64,000 bases of DNA from Aurantibrevibacter litoralis (GCF_034651555.1 NZ_JAYEEQ010000010.1:62001-126000), one strand, 5' to 3'. Shown: positions 9,714-17,465, counted from the stretch's first letter. Notes: generated by a model not told the origin, from the sequence alone. A program made the numbers and translations.

Positions 9714-9757
9714 TTTTACATCCCCCTTAATCCCCCTTCAAAGGGGGAATTGTTGCG
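9714..9757. repeat. CCCCCTT/AAGGGGG palindromic repeat, copy 3
   Basis: The unit matches copies 1 and 2, including the CATCCCCCTTAA arm and the AATTGTTGC tail. The core palindrome is at 9731-9748. It lies just upstream of rfbA with respect to transcription. Confidence 0.85.
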
Positions 9758-9810
9758 GTAATGTTGTTCTACTTAACAGCGAGATTTAACACCGTATTCC
9801 TATTTGTCCC

Positions 9811-9874
9811 AAACCACCCCCTTGATCCCTACTTTGACAACACTCAGTGCACGCCTTCAAAGGGGAATTGCTCC
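9811..9874. repeat. Long, degenerate form of the palindromic repeat, copy 4
   Basis: The unit begins CACCCCCTTGATCCCTAC and ends GCCTTCAAAGGGGAATTG, but an extra stretch of about 25 bases, including GACAACACTCAGTGCACG, lies between the two arms. Copy 6 carries the corresponding insert (GACGAGGCTCTGCAC), so this is a distinct longer subtype, not random decay. Confidence 0.7.
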
Positions 9875-10008
9875 AGAGATGATCGTTTACCTCGTTATTT
9901 CATTACATTGTTTAAACGTTATTGTGTTGTTTATCATAATCTATTCCCATAAGTTCTGTTTCACAAAGGAAACTCCTTCGATGATGCTTTCGCTTACCCT
10001 GATATCGA

Positions 10009-10425
10009 TCACAAACCATTCCCCCTTTGAAGGGGGTCGGGGGGATGTCGTTCCCTCATTTTATCACTTAAAATATCTATTTTATCCTTTAGTACCAATA
10101 AAACACTGAACATTTGCTGCTTTACCTCTCTATCGGATAGCCTCAAAAAAGTTACGCCATATTGCTCTAACTCATACTGTCTTCTATCGTCATATTTTTG
10201 TTTGAGGTCATGACTATTTCCATCAATCTCAATAGCAAGCCTAATCTCATGTGAATAAAAATCAACGATATAATTTAACATAGGAACTTGGCGGTGAAAT
10301 TCTACACCTAATGCTTTCCGTTTCATTTGATTCCACAATAATACTTCCGCCAGGGTACTGTTTTTTCTTAGTTCTCTGGCGTATGCTCTAAGCTTGGGGT
10401 GATATGGTATTATTCTGTTTTTCAT
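10009..10425 (-). CDS. DUF559 family protein, Vsr-like PD-(D/E)XK nuclease fold
   Basis: This small protein has the DUF559 pattern. ARELRKNSTLAEVLLW near the N-terminus is followed by VEFHRQVPMLNYIVDFY and LAIEIDGNSHD, whose Asp and Glu-x-Asp are the likely metal-binding residues of a Vsr-related nuclease fold. GVTFLRLSDREV closes the domain. The frame opens at 10443, but MKNRIIPYHPKLR at 10425 is the family-type start (138 residues). The last residues (HPPDPLQRGNG) are encoded by the palindromic repeat itself, and another repeat copy lies directly upstream of the gene. It interrupts the rhamnose genes and has no obvious role in sugar synthesis. Function is unknown. A nuclease activity is inferred from fold only. 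Confidence 0.85.
   Translation of the reverse strand: MKNRIIPYHPKLRAYARELRKNSTLAEVLLWNQMKRKALGVEFHRQVPMLNYIVDFYSHEIRLAIEIDGNSHDLKQKYDDRRQYELEQYGVTFLRLSDREVKQQMFSVLLVLKDKIDILSDKMRERHPPDPLQRGNGL
10012..10053. repeat. CCCCCTT/AAGGGGG palindromic repeat, copy 5 (inverted)
   Basis: On the plus strand this copy reads ATTCCCCCTTTGAAGGGGG followed by TCGGGGGGATG, the reverse orientation to copies 1-4 and 6. The palindrome is at 10021-10036. It overlaps the 3' end of the DUF559 coding sequence and faces copy 6 across that gene. Confidence 0.85.
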
Positions 10426-10440
10426 TGGTTTCCGATCTAA

Positions 10441-10498
10441 CATCCCCCTTAGTCCCTACATCGACGAGGCTCTGCACAGGCCTTCAAAGGGGGAATTT
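10441..10498. repeat. Long form of the palindromic repeat, copy 6
   Basis: The unit starts CATCCCCCTTAGTCCCTAC and ends GGCCTTCAAAGGGGGAATTT. An internal insert contains TCGACGAGGCTCTGCAC, matching the subtype of copy 4. It lies directly upstream of the DUF559 start and abuts the rfbB stop. Confidence 0.8.
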
Positions 10499-10501
10499 AA
10501 T

Positions 10502-11548
10502 CTAATCCCTATACTGTTCCTCATAATACTTCTGATACTCTCCGGAAGTGACATTATTTAACCATTCTGTGTTCACCAAATACCAATCTACTGTTTTTTC
10601 CAAACCTTGTTCAAAAGTTACCGAAGGTTTCCAGCCCAACTCTTTGTTGATTTTACTGGCATCTATGGCATACCGCAAATCATGGCCCGGACGGTCCTTA
10701 ACGTACGTAATCAATTTTTCGGATGTCCCTTCTGTTCGGTTTAATTTGGTGTCCAAAATGCTACACAGTAATTTCACCAAATCAATGTTTTTCCATTCAT
10801 TAAAACCGCCAATATTATAGGTTTCATGATTTTTACCCTTATGAAATATTAAATCTATGGCTGCCGCATGGTCTTCTACATAAAGCCAATCTCGGGTATA
10901 TTTTCCGTCTCCGTAGACCGGTAGTGGTTTGTTTTCTATAATATTATTGATGAAAAGCGGTATTAACTTTTCCGGGAAATGATTGGGCCCGTAATTGTTA
11001 GAACAATTGGAAATTACATAGGGCAAGCCATAGGTTTCCCCATAGGCTCTTACAAAATGGTCCGAACTTGCCTTAGATGCCGAATAGGGGGAATTTGGGT
11101 CATATGGGGTCGTTTCGGTAAAAAGTTCTTCTGATCCTAGGCTACCATACACCTCATCGGTACTGATGTGATAAAAACGCTTTTTTTCGAATTTATCCTT
11201 CCAGAATTCCCTAGCCACATTCAACAGATTAACCGTCCCTATAATATTGGTGCGCACAAATGCTAAAGGATCCGTAATAGACCGGTCTACGTGCGATTCT
11301 GCCGCCAAATGGATTACGCCGTCGAAATGGTACTTTCTAAAGAGGGATTGCATCAAATCGGCATCCAAAATATCGCCTTTTATAAACGAATAATTCGCTT
11401 CGTTTTCTATATCTCTGAGATTTTCCAGATTTCCGGCATAGGTTAAAGCGTCTAAATTAACAATCTTATAGTCCGGATAACTGCTTACAAAACGCCGAAC
11501 CACATGAGACCCAATAAAACCTGCTCCGCCGGTAATTAAAAGGTTCAT
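10502..11548 (-). CDS. rfbB: dTDP-glucose 4,6-dehydratase
   Basis: This 348-residue extended short-chain dehydrogenase converts dTDP-glucose to dTDP-4-keto-6-deoxyglucose. GGAGFIGSHVVR binds NAD+, HISTDEVYGSLG near residue 134 carries the Thr-Asp-Glu catalytic set, and YSASKASSDH near 160 gives the YxxxK pair. SNNYGPNHFPEKLIP is a further family block. The start at 11548 overlaps the Wzz-like gene by 4 bases. The 3' end abuts a repeat copy and the DUF559 gene. Confidence 0.95.
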   Translation of the reverse strand: MNLLITGGAGFIGSHVVRRFVSSYPDYKIVNLDALTYAGNLENLRDIENEANYSFIKGDILDADLMQSLFRKYHFDGVIHLAAESHVDRSITDPLAFVRTNIIGTVNLLNVAREFWKDKFEKKRFYHISTDEVYGSLGSEELFTETTPYDPNSPYSASKASSDHFVRAYGETYGLPYVISNCSNNYGPNHFPEKLIPLFINNIIENKPLPVYGDGKYTRDWLYVEDHAAAIDLIFHKGKNHETYNIGGFNEWKNIDLVKLLCSILDTKLNRTEGTSEKLITYVKDRPGHDLRYAIDASKINKELGWKPSVTFEQGLEKTVDWYLVNTEWLNNVTSGEYQKYYEEQYRD

Positions 11549-12609
11549 AGCTTGTTGTTTTTGTAGGTATTAAGAAACCTATTTAACGAGAAAAGCCCTA
11601 GTAATAGCAGAAGTACGCTTAGTAAGCCTACCGGTACCCAAAATTTATAGCTGTTCCAAATTCCTTTTAGCTCTACGCCCCGTCTTGGAAAGGCCGAAAT
11701 AACATTTAAAATACTCGATTTGTTGGCACGCTCTTCATTCAATTCAACAAGACCAGTTTTTAGTTGCTCCATTTTATTGATCAGTGCCAGTTCTTTATTT
11801 TCCTTGCCTCCATTTTCACCCAAACTTATACTTGTGCCTTGCATCGGTTTTTCGGCTTCTTTTACCATCACTCTTTTGTACAAAAGCTGTAGGGAATCAA
11901 TCTCCCTAATCTGTTTTTTGTACAAGCTGTCTTGTAATTTAATATTGGTGTCGCTAATGTCTTTTTGCAGATTGAAATAGTCATTGCGTGAAATAGAACT
12001 AATGATGGAAGGCTGAATTTTTTTTGCGATGGAATTATCCGAAGCAACTACCGATATGGTGTGAAACCGCGCATCTAAAGAATTAAAGTTTTTCAGATAA
12101 TTTTGCATGTCGATAGTCTTCTTGGTTGTAGAATCGAGACTGCGCACAAACTTGTCAAAAAGTTGTACTTTTTGATTCTCATCGGAATAGGACTCTATGG
12201 TAAACTTTTTAATGGTAGCTGCCTCCGACACTGAAATTTCTAAGGCTTCCGCTAATGCCAAAGAATCTTGAGATTCTGCCAACTCGCCATAAAACTGAAT
12301 ATTATTATACAACTGTTGAACGCTGTTAAAATTGGGTTCTATCACCATTGTGGATAGGTATTTCGGTTCCTTTATCATATCCAAATACACCCCAATACCT
12401 ACACCTACAACACCTGTGATTAGAATTTTTACCATATGTTTTTGAATAAACAGTAAAAACCGAATCAATAGTGTAAAAATTCCAGTGATAATAGCGCCAA
12501 AAAATCTAAAAAGCTTCTTAAAGCCATTTCCGATCATTTCGAACAACTTGCCCAAATCTACCTCATCAGCGGCATTAGACGGCGTATTGGTTGGTGTTTG
12601 GTTTCCCAT
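11545..12609 (-). CDS. Wzz-like chain-length determinant protein
   Basis: This 354-residue protein has two membrane segments, around residues 58-80 (HMVKILITGVVGVGIGVYL) and 320-340 (FWVPVGLLSVLLLLLGLF), enclosing a periplasmic region rich in heptad-like polar sequence. That is the Wzz/polysaccharide co-polymerase topology. There is also a hydrophobic stretch near residues 35-55. No tyrosine-kinase domain is attached. It overlaps rfbB by 4 bases and is separated by only 4 bases from the next gene upstream (12614-14302). Assignment rests on topology and context rather than a sharp motif. Confidence 0.7.
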   Translation of the reverse strand: MGNQTPTNTPSNAADEVDLGKLFEMIGNGFKKLFRFFGAIITGIFTLLIRFLLFIQKHMVKILITGVVGVGIGVYLDMIKEPKYLSTMVIEPNFNSVQQLYNNIQFYGELAESQDSLALAEALEISVSEAATIKKFTIESYSDENQKVQLFDKFVRSLDSTTKKTIDMQNYLKNFNSLDARFHTISVVASDNSIAKKIQPSIISSISRNDYFNLQKDISDTNIKLQDSLYKKQIREIDSLQLLYKRVMVKEAEKPMQGTSISLGENGGKENKELALINKMEQLKTGLVELNEERANKSSILNVISAFPRRGVELKGIWNSYKFWVPVGLLSVLLLLLGLFSLNRFLNTYKNNKL

Positions 12610-12613
12610 AGGA

Positions 12614-14302
12614 TTACGAATTAAAAATTTGTTCTAGAATTTTTTCTGTGATTAAATAGGTAGGTTTTACCCCTGTCGTTCCCAATCCTCCGGAGGCCAG
12701 TGTGCTTCCTGTTTCCAACGGATTATCGGATGCGTAATAGGCATATCTTACTTGTACATCTTCCCGAATACTTTTACGGATTTTGGATGCGGCTTGAATT
12801 GCCTTTTGATAATGAACGCCTTCCATTTCTAACCCAATAGCTTTCCAGGTAGAGTCGTGAAAGAACTTTAAAATATCCTTGTTTTGTAATGAAGTTCCCA
12901 ACACCGTAACCATATTTCCCTCTAAAACCTTAAGGCCTTGATTCCGGAAAAGGGAGGCGCTTAGTTCATTGTGAAACGGATAATTATCGGCAGTGCCTTC
13001 AAAAAAATGAGCCGTAGGGATCATTAAATCGCCTTTGCCTCCTTCTAAAATTCCGGCCTTTCCCATGATGGAAATAGATTGGACATTCAAAAATAGTTTT
13101 TGCCCTTTTTTAATTTTATAAGGTTTTAAAAATTCGTCTATGGTTTCAAAAGCTTGTTCGCCAAAGGCATAGTCCATCACAAAGAGAACCGGTTTTTGTT
13201 TGTCCGCAATTCCTTCGGGCAAATCATAACAGCAAGCAGATGGCCCTAAATTGGCCATGTCAAAAATCTGCACATCGATATTTGTGCCCGATACGTCGTT
13301 TATCGCTATCATACCATTCTTCTTGGCTACACCGGTAACCTTATTCCTTAAAGCCGAATTTTCGGGCAAGCTTAAGGCTTCATAGATTTCCAGTGACCCA
13401 TTGGCATTAGGAAACTCTTTAGCTAGCGCCTTCTTAGCAAACAAGGAATTCATTACACTATGCATATTGGCGCTTATAATGTGTATGGGTCGCTCTAAAA
13501 GCCCATGTTGATGCAATGTGTCTTTTATAGTATTGGCCCAACGCTCCCCGTGGATATGATGGCCTAGCCGCTCCCGCAATAAAAGACTGAAGGTAATGGC
13601 GCGTTTGTTTCCTGTAGTCCGCTCTTCTATGGCCAGTGTTCCAAGCCAATACACAATGTTTAAAAAGCGATCGGGATCTTTTTTCGTAGCCAGTTTTTCG
13701 TAGGTTGCTACCGTTTCGCTATACGATCTTCCCAAAATATTAGAAGTATGAATTAAGGCCACTTCTTGTTCGGCTTTGGTGCGCTTTTGTTTTTTAAGCA
13801 CCGCCTCCAATTTTTGCCAATCTCTTATGGTTTCCTTGCCGTCTTCGACCAAAACGCGATTGGCTATTTTCTGAGATTCAATAAAAAGAAATGTCAAATG
13901 GGTTAGAATGTCGTATATATCCGATCGGCCACGGGTAATCTCAATATTCATCTGCTCCTCATCAATCCGATAACAATTTCGCTTTCGTTTCGCCGGTATA
14001 ATGGGTGTTATATGCGACTTCCCGTAGCCCTCATCAGAAGTAAGATTAATAAAGCGGCATTGTTCTATGCCTTCAGGGAGCCGCTCTAAGATGTATACCA
14101 GCCCATTCAACTCGGATTTTTCCTCGGCAATAGATCCGTAAATTTCCGGACGAAGTTGCAACAGCGCCTGCTTTAAGGTTTCTCCCGAAACCCCTGTGGG
14201 CTTGTAGAAGCCTCTGTTAAAGAGATGACGCATGGTAATGTACAAACGCTCGATAGCATTGGTAGATTCCTGTGCCCTTGTGGTATTGGCCGTTTTACCC
14301 AT
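12614..14302 (-). CDS. Conserved Bacteroidota protein (possibly DUF6909) with nucleoside-phosphorylase-like C-terminus
   Basis: I recognise this 562-residue protein only as a conserved Bacteroidota family, from memory possibly DUF6909. The C-terminal part carries a set of blocks in the order seen in purine nucleoside phosphorylase/MTA nucleosidase proteins. These are GKAGILEGGKGDLMIP (from residue 414), LGTSLQN (about 468), GLEMEGVHYQKAI (from 490) and YYASDNPLE with Asp at about 526. The N-terminal 400 residues are mostly helical with no motif I can name. It ends 4 bases before the Wzz-like gene, yet its own upstream gap contains a promoter-like box. No catalytic function is established here, and the phosphorylase link is inference. 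Confidence 0.7.
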   Translation of the reverse strand: MGKTANTTRAQESTNAIERLYITMRHLFNRGFYKPTGVSGETLKQALLQLRPEIYGSIAEEKSELNGLVYILERLPEGIEQCRFINLTSDEGYGKSHITPIIPAKRKRNCYRIDEEQMNIEITRGRSDIYDILTHLTFLFIESQKIANRVLVEDGKETIRDWQKLEAVLKKQKRTKAEQEVALIHTSNILGRSYSETVATYEKLATKKDPDRFLNIVYWLGTLAIEERTTGNKRAITFSLLLRERLGHHIHGERWANTIKDTLHQHGLLERPIHIISANMHSVMNSLFAKKALAKEFPNANGSLEIYEALSLPENSALRNKVTGVAKKNGMIAINDVSGTNIDVQIFDMANLGPSACCYDLPEGIADKQKPVLFVMDYAFGEQAFETIDEFLKPYKIKKGQKLFLNVQSISIMGKAGILEGGKGDLMIPTAHFFEGTADNYPFHNELSASLFRNQGLKVLEGNMVTVLGTSLQNKDILKFFHDSTWKAIGLEMEGVHYQKAIQAASKIRKSIREDVQVRYAYYASDNPLETGSTLASGGLGTTGVKPTYLITEKILEQIFNS

Positions 14303-14318
14303 GGAACATAAATTCTTG

Positions 14319-14326
14319 CAAAATTA
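14319..14326 (-). promoter_or_regulatory. -7 promoter box (TAATTTTG)
   Basis: On the minus strand the box TAATTTTG fits the Bacteroidota -7 consensus TAnnTTTG and lies 16 bases before the ATG at 14302. No good -33 TTG is visible at the usual distance, so the site is moderately supported. Confidence 0.45.
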
Positions 14327-14401
14327 CGAATATTATTAACATACGTCTCCTTTTGACATTTTGGCATTGGCAGGTACATACCGCTATGGGCGTCTATGGG
14401 T

Positions 14402-15901
14402 TTAGTCTATACTATATACGGATAAGGCATCGGCCAGTTTGCGATCATTAGCGAGCCTTTGCACCTTGTTCTGGCCTCCCAATTTTCCTATAGATTCCAT
14501 ATAATTTCTAAAGCCCCCTACCGCAACGCAGGTTATTTTTAAACGTTGTAAGATGCCCCCTTGTATCAAATCGAAATAATAACTGTTTTGCTTTTGCAAT
14601 TGGTTGTCTAAAATGGTTGCAAACTTCTCCATATCAGTAGGTCGTTTTTCAAATTCTACCAACCATTCGTGGTACGGAAGTTCCTTATTTGCAGGAGTAA
14701 TTTGTGGCGCCACGCTAAATTCATTGATCTGGGCATCTGTTTCACTTAGGGCAACGCGCATCGCCTCTTCTATTTCTTTGGCAATAACGTGCTCCCCAAA
14801 GGCAGAAAGAAAATGTTTTATGCGTCCGGTTACTATAATTTTGTAAGGCTTGGTACAGGTAAACTGCACGGTATCACCAATATTATACCCCCATAAACCG
14901 GCATTAGTAGAAATAATCATCACATAATTTATACCTATCTGTACATTTTCTAGGGTTAGTCGTTCGGGATTTGGCTCAAAAAACATATCGGCCTTTATAA
15001 ATTCATAAAAAATACCCGAATTGAGCAGCAGCAATAAGCTTTTGTCTTTTTGCGAATTCTGATAGGCAAAAAATCCTTCACTGGCAGGAAACAATTCTAT
15101 ACTGTCTACGGGCTTTCCTAAAAGGTCTTCGAATTTTGCCCTGTACGGCTCATAGTTTACGCCTCCGTAAATAAACAACTGTAAGTTTGGGAATACCTCT
15201 GTTACCTTTTTTCCCGATCTGGTGTGTACCTTTTCAAAATACATTTGCACCCAAGAAGGAATTCCGGCAATAACAGTCATATCCTCGCTAAGGGTTTCCG
15301 TTACAATTTGGTTTACTTTGATCTCCCAATCTTCTATGCAATTCGTATCCCATGTGGGTAACCGATTTCGCTGTAAATAGGTAGGTACGTAATGTGCCGA
15401 TATGCCAGATAAACGCCCTAATTTAATCCCGTTTTTTTCTTTCAATTCGGGACTTCCTTGTAAAAATATCATTTTACCATCTACAAAGGCTGCATTTCCG
15501 GTTTCATGGATGTAGCTTAGAATGGCGTCTCGGGCAGCGTCTATATGATGCCCTATAGAAGCTTTGGTTATTGGGATGAATTTTACTCCGGAGGTAGTAC
15601 CCGATGTTTTTGCGAAATAAATAGGCTTGCCGGGCCAAAGAATACCTTCTTTACCTGCGACCACCTGATCCACATACGGTTTTAGTCCTTCATAGTCCCT
15701 AACGGGTACCTTTGCCACGAAATCGGCGTGCGATTGAATGTTCTTAAATTCGTGATCCTTTCCAAATTGAGTATTTACAGCCGATGTAATGAGTTCACGA
15801 AAAACCCTATTTTGCGTTTTAATTGGGGTATTTGCCCAATTTTTTGTTTTTAGAGCCACGTAACGGGCAAAATATTTGGCTGCAAAAGCTTTTAAGGACA
15901 T
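14402..15901 (-). CDS. GH3 family acyl-adenylating protein
   Basis: This 499-residue protein belongs to the GH3 family, known in plants for ATP-dependent conjugation of acyl acids such as auxin or jasmonate to amino acids. The ATP-binding P-loop-like motif FAKTSGTTSGVKFIPIT lies near residues 95-115. FIYGGVNYEPY (about 240) and ELFPASEGFFAYQ (about 270) are the other adenylation blocks, and the C-terminal domain contains GRIKHFLSAFGEHV. Bacterial members are widespread in Bacteroidota but their substrates are not settled. It lies 6 bases downstream of the M23 peptidase gene, so the two are probably co-transcribed. Confidence 0.88.
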   Translation of the reverse strand: MSLKAFAAKYFARYVALKTKNWANTPIKTQNRVFRELITSAVNTQFGKDHEFKNIQSHADFVAKVPVRDYEGLKPYVDQVVAGKEGILWPGKPIYFAKTSGTTSGVKFIPITKASIGHHIDAARDAILSYIHETGNAAFVDGKMIFLQGSPELKEKNGIKLGRLSGISAHYVPTYLQRNRLPTWDTNCIEDWEIKVNQIVTETLSEDMTVIAGIPSWVQMYFEKVHTRSGKKVTEVFPNLQLFIYGGVNYEPYRAKFEDLLGKPVDSIELFPASEGFFAYQNSQKDKSLLLLLNSGIFYEFIKADMFFEPNPERLTLENVQIGINYVMIISTNAGLWGYNIGDTVQFTCTKPYKIIVTGRIKHFLSAFGEHVIAKEIEEAMRVALSETDAQINEFSVAPQITPANKELPYHEWLVEFEKRPTDMEKFATILDNQLQKQNSYYFDLIQGGILQRLKITCVAVGGFRNYMESIGKLGGQNKVQRLANDRKLADALSVYSID

Positions 15902-15907
15902 GTTTTT

Positions 15908-16777
15908 TTATTTGAAATCTATATAATCTAAGGGATTTACATGATTGCCATTGCTCCAAAGTTCGAAATGAAGATGTGGTCCGGTGGTAAATTCGCCTGT
16001 ATTGCCTACAGCAGCCAGTACTTCGCCCGCACGAACCGTTTCGCCCTGCGATTTGTTTAGGGAGCCATTGTGTTTGTACACCGATAGGAGTCCGTCTTTA
16101 TGATCTAAAATAATGACATATCCCGTCTCAACGGTCCATTCCGCAAAAATGACAGTGCCATCGGCCACAGCTTTTACCGGACTGTCTTTGGGCGCCACAA
16201 TATCTACCGCAAAATGCCTTTTATCTGCTTCGTAGGCTTGGGTTAACATGCCGCTTACCGGTGAAAAAAGCACCAGACCCGAACTTTCCGTATTGGTTTC
16301 AAATAAATTGTATTTGTCTTCTAGGGCTACTTGTGCCCTAAGTAAAGAGTCTTCACGAATGGGGGTAAGATCAATAGCCGATGGATCCGGTCTAAATTGC
16401 TCAAATAAAGAGTCTCTATTTATTTCATTATTGTCGATATCTCCCTTTAAAACTTTGCGAATATTATCCAAATACCTGTTGGTATAATTTAAAACGGTGA
16501 CTAGTGAGTCTGTCCTGAATGTTAGTTCTGTGGCCTGCCGTTTTAATTTGGTAGACGAATAGCCCGGTATATATTCTCGCAAAGGCGTAAAAGCAATGAG
16601 CAATATAGTTAAGCCTATTAGGGCAATTATAAAGATGGTTCCTGTTACAAATACATTAAGGCGATTTAGTTTAAAGGAAATTTTTTCCTCAAAAGTACTT
16701 TCGTTTAGGATCACCAAACGGTACTTGTGAAGGAGCTTTCTTTTTATTTCCTTTCCTTTAGGTTGTTTACGAGCCAT
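15908..16777 (-). CDS. M23 family (LytM-type) metallopeptidase, membrane-anchored
   Basis: This cell-wall endopeptidase or divisome-type protein has one N-terminal membrane helix (about residues 40-62, VFVTGTIFIIALIGLTI), a short coiled region, and a C-terminal LytM domain. The zinc ligands are visible as HFAVD near residue 200 and TGPHLHFELW near 270, so it is probably active rather than degenerate. The frame opens with TTG at 16786, but that codon lies inside a -7 box. The ATG at 16777 (MARKQPKGK) is the better start and gives 289 residues. The downstream neighbour is the GH3 gene. Confidence 0.9.
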   Translation of the reverse strand: MARKQPKGKEIKRKLLHKYRLVILNESTFEEKISFKLNRLNVFVTGTIFIIALIGLTILLIAFTPLREYIPGYSSTKLKRQATELTFRTDSLVTVLNYTNRYLDNIRKVLKGDIDNNEINRDSLFEQFRPDPSAIDLTPIREDSLLRAQVALEDKYNLFETNTESSGLVLFSPVSGMLTQAYEADKRHFAVDIVAPKDSPVKAVADGTVIFAEWTVETGYVIILDHKDGLLSVYKHNGSLNKSQGETVRAGEVLAAVGNTGEFTTGPHLHFELWSNGNHVNPLDYIDFK

Positions 16778-16783
16778 GATGAA

Positions 16784-16791
16784 CAAAGATA
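16784..16791 (-). promoter_or_regulatory. -7 promoter box (TATCTTTG) touching the M23 start
   Basis: TATCTTTG on the minus strand matches TAnnTTTG exactly. Only 6 bases separate it from the ATG at 16777, so transcription would begin at or near the start codon and the mRNA would be leaderless or nearly so. Confidence 0.55.
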
Positions 16792-16923
16792 AGCTTAGAA
16801 TTGAAATTATAATCGCTTCCGTATTTTTTTTGACTTTTAATGTATTGGCTTTGATTTTACTACTAACCTATAATTAAATATGAATATCCGCGTTATTTAG
16901 TATATTAGGAACAAGTTTTTTAG

Positions 16924-16931
16924 TATATTTG
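16924..16931 (+). promoter_or_regulatory. -7 promoter box (TATATTTG) for tatA
   Basis: TATATTTG matches the Bacteroidota -7 consensus and lies 22 bases before the tatA ATG at 16954. The divergent M23 gene has its own box 130 bases away. Confidence 0.55.
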
Positions 16932-16953
16932 TGATCCATATAAAATATATCGC

Positions 16954-17133
16954 ATGACATCTTTAAACATATTTTTGGTAGTAGGCCCTTGGCAAATCGT
17001 AATTGTGGTGTTGGTCGTACTCCTATTGTTTGGGGGGAAAAAAATACCCGAGCTAATGCGTGGTCTGGGAAGTGGCATTAAAGAATTTAAGGATGCCTCC
17101 AAGGAAGACGACAAATTGGAAGAAAAAAAATAG
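16954..17133 (+). CDS. tatA: Twin-arginine translocase TatA/TatE-type subunit
   Basis: This is a 59-residue protein. A hydrophobic helix (about residues 14-26, IVIVVLVVLLLFG) is followed directly by GGKKIPELMRGLGSGIKEFKD, the hinge and amphipathic helix of TatA, with FGGKKIPEL the family signature. A charged tail, KEDDKLEEKK, ends the protein. TatA forms the pore-like part of the translocase for folded proteins in the inner membrane. No tatC is adjacent, which is common in this phylum. A perfect stem-loop terminator follows 28 bases after the stop, so it is probably monocistronic. Confidence 0.92.
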   Translation: MTSLNIFLVVGPWQIVIVVLVVLLLFGGKKIPELMRGLGSGIKEFKDASKEDDKLEEKK

Positions 17134-17161
17134 CACTTATTATACGTACATTTGAACGTAA

Positions 17162-17189
17162 AACATCCTCAGCTGAGGATGTTTTTTTT
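17162..17189 (+). terminator. Intrinsic terminator after tatA
   Basis: The perfect inverted repeat AACATCCTCAG/CTGAGGATGTT (17162-17183) is followed by a run of T to 17189. Confidence 0.9.
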
Positions 17190-17303
17190 GTTTTAGAAAG
17201 GCTGCCCCAATTTGGGATGCCTTTTTGAAGGTTTTTTCATCTGTAAGGTTTGTGTCAATTCCAAAAAAAATTGCGGCTTACAGTGACCCCCCTATAGCCC
17301 CTC

Positions 17304-17325
17304 ACAGGCTTACTCTTAAGCCTGT
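17304..17325. other. Stem-loop in the gap before the OmpA/PD40 gene
   Basis: ACAGGCTTA pairs with TAAGCCTGT around a 4-base loop. No T-run follows, so it is not a standard terminator. Its role is unknown. Confidence 0.5.
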
Positions 17326-17402
17326 AATGTTTAAAATCAGTTGCTTTACGACAAAAAGCAACCCTTTTACAACAAAAAAAACTGTTTGCCTTTAAGAAAA
17401 TG

Positions 17403-17410
17403 TAAATTTG
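17403..17410 (+). promoter_or_regulatory. -7 promoter box (TAAATTTG) before the OmpA/PD40 gene
   Basis: The box TAAATTTG fits TAnnTTTG and lies about 55 bases before the preferred ATG. A TTTG at 17385 is nearer than the usual -33 spacing, so support is moderate. Confidence 0.45.
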
Positions 17411-17465
17411 CCGTTACATAGTCCGTGTTAAATTACAGTGGAAACGGCCTATAGTGGTTTATTAT

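Larger units (their letters stand above)
9682..10008. other. Repeat-bearing gap between rfbA and the DUF559 gene
   Basis: I see no protein gene in these 327 bases. They hold one well-preserved palindromic repeat (9714-9757) and one longer, degenerate copy (9811-9874). The remainder is AT-rich sequence without a recognisable signal. Short frames such as 9804-10109 simply read through the repeats. Confidence 0.7.
10012..10498 (-). mobile_element. Candidate repeat-bounded unit carrying the DUF559 gene
   Basis: The DUF559 gene is enclosed by copies of the same palindromic repeat in opposite orientation (10012-10053 and 10441-10498). Their outer ends read roughly AATTCCCCCTTTGAAGG and its complement. 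The unit sits between rfbB and rfbA, which are usually adjacent or separated by other pathway genes. Mobility is an inference from this arrangement. I see no clear target duplication. Confidence 0.45.

Noticed and set aside
9761..10109. Plus-strand open frames of 63 and 101 codons
   Set aside because: They read through repeat copies 4 and 5, and the second enters the DUF559 gene antisense. There is no protein similarity.
10502..11548. rfbB considered as a UDP-glucose 4-epimerase or UDP-glucuronate epimerase
   Set aside because: The STDEVYG catalytic block and the position next to rfbA, rfbC and rfbD fit the dTDP-glucose dehydratase.
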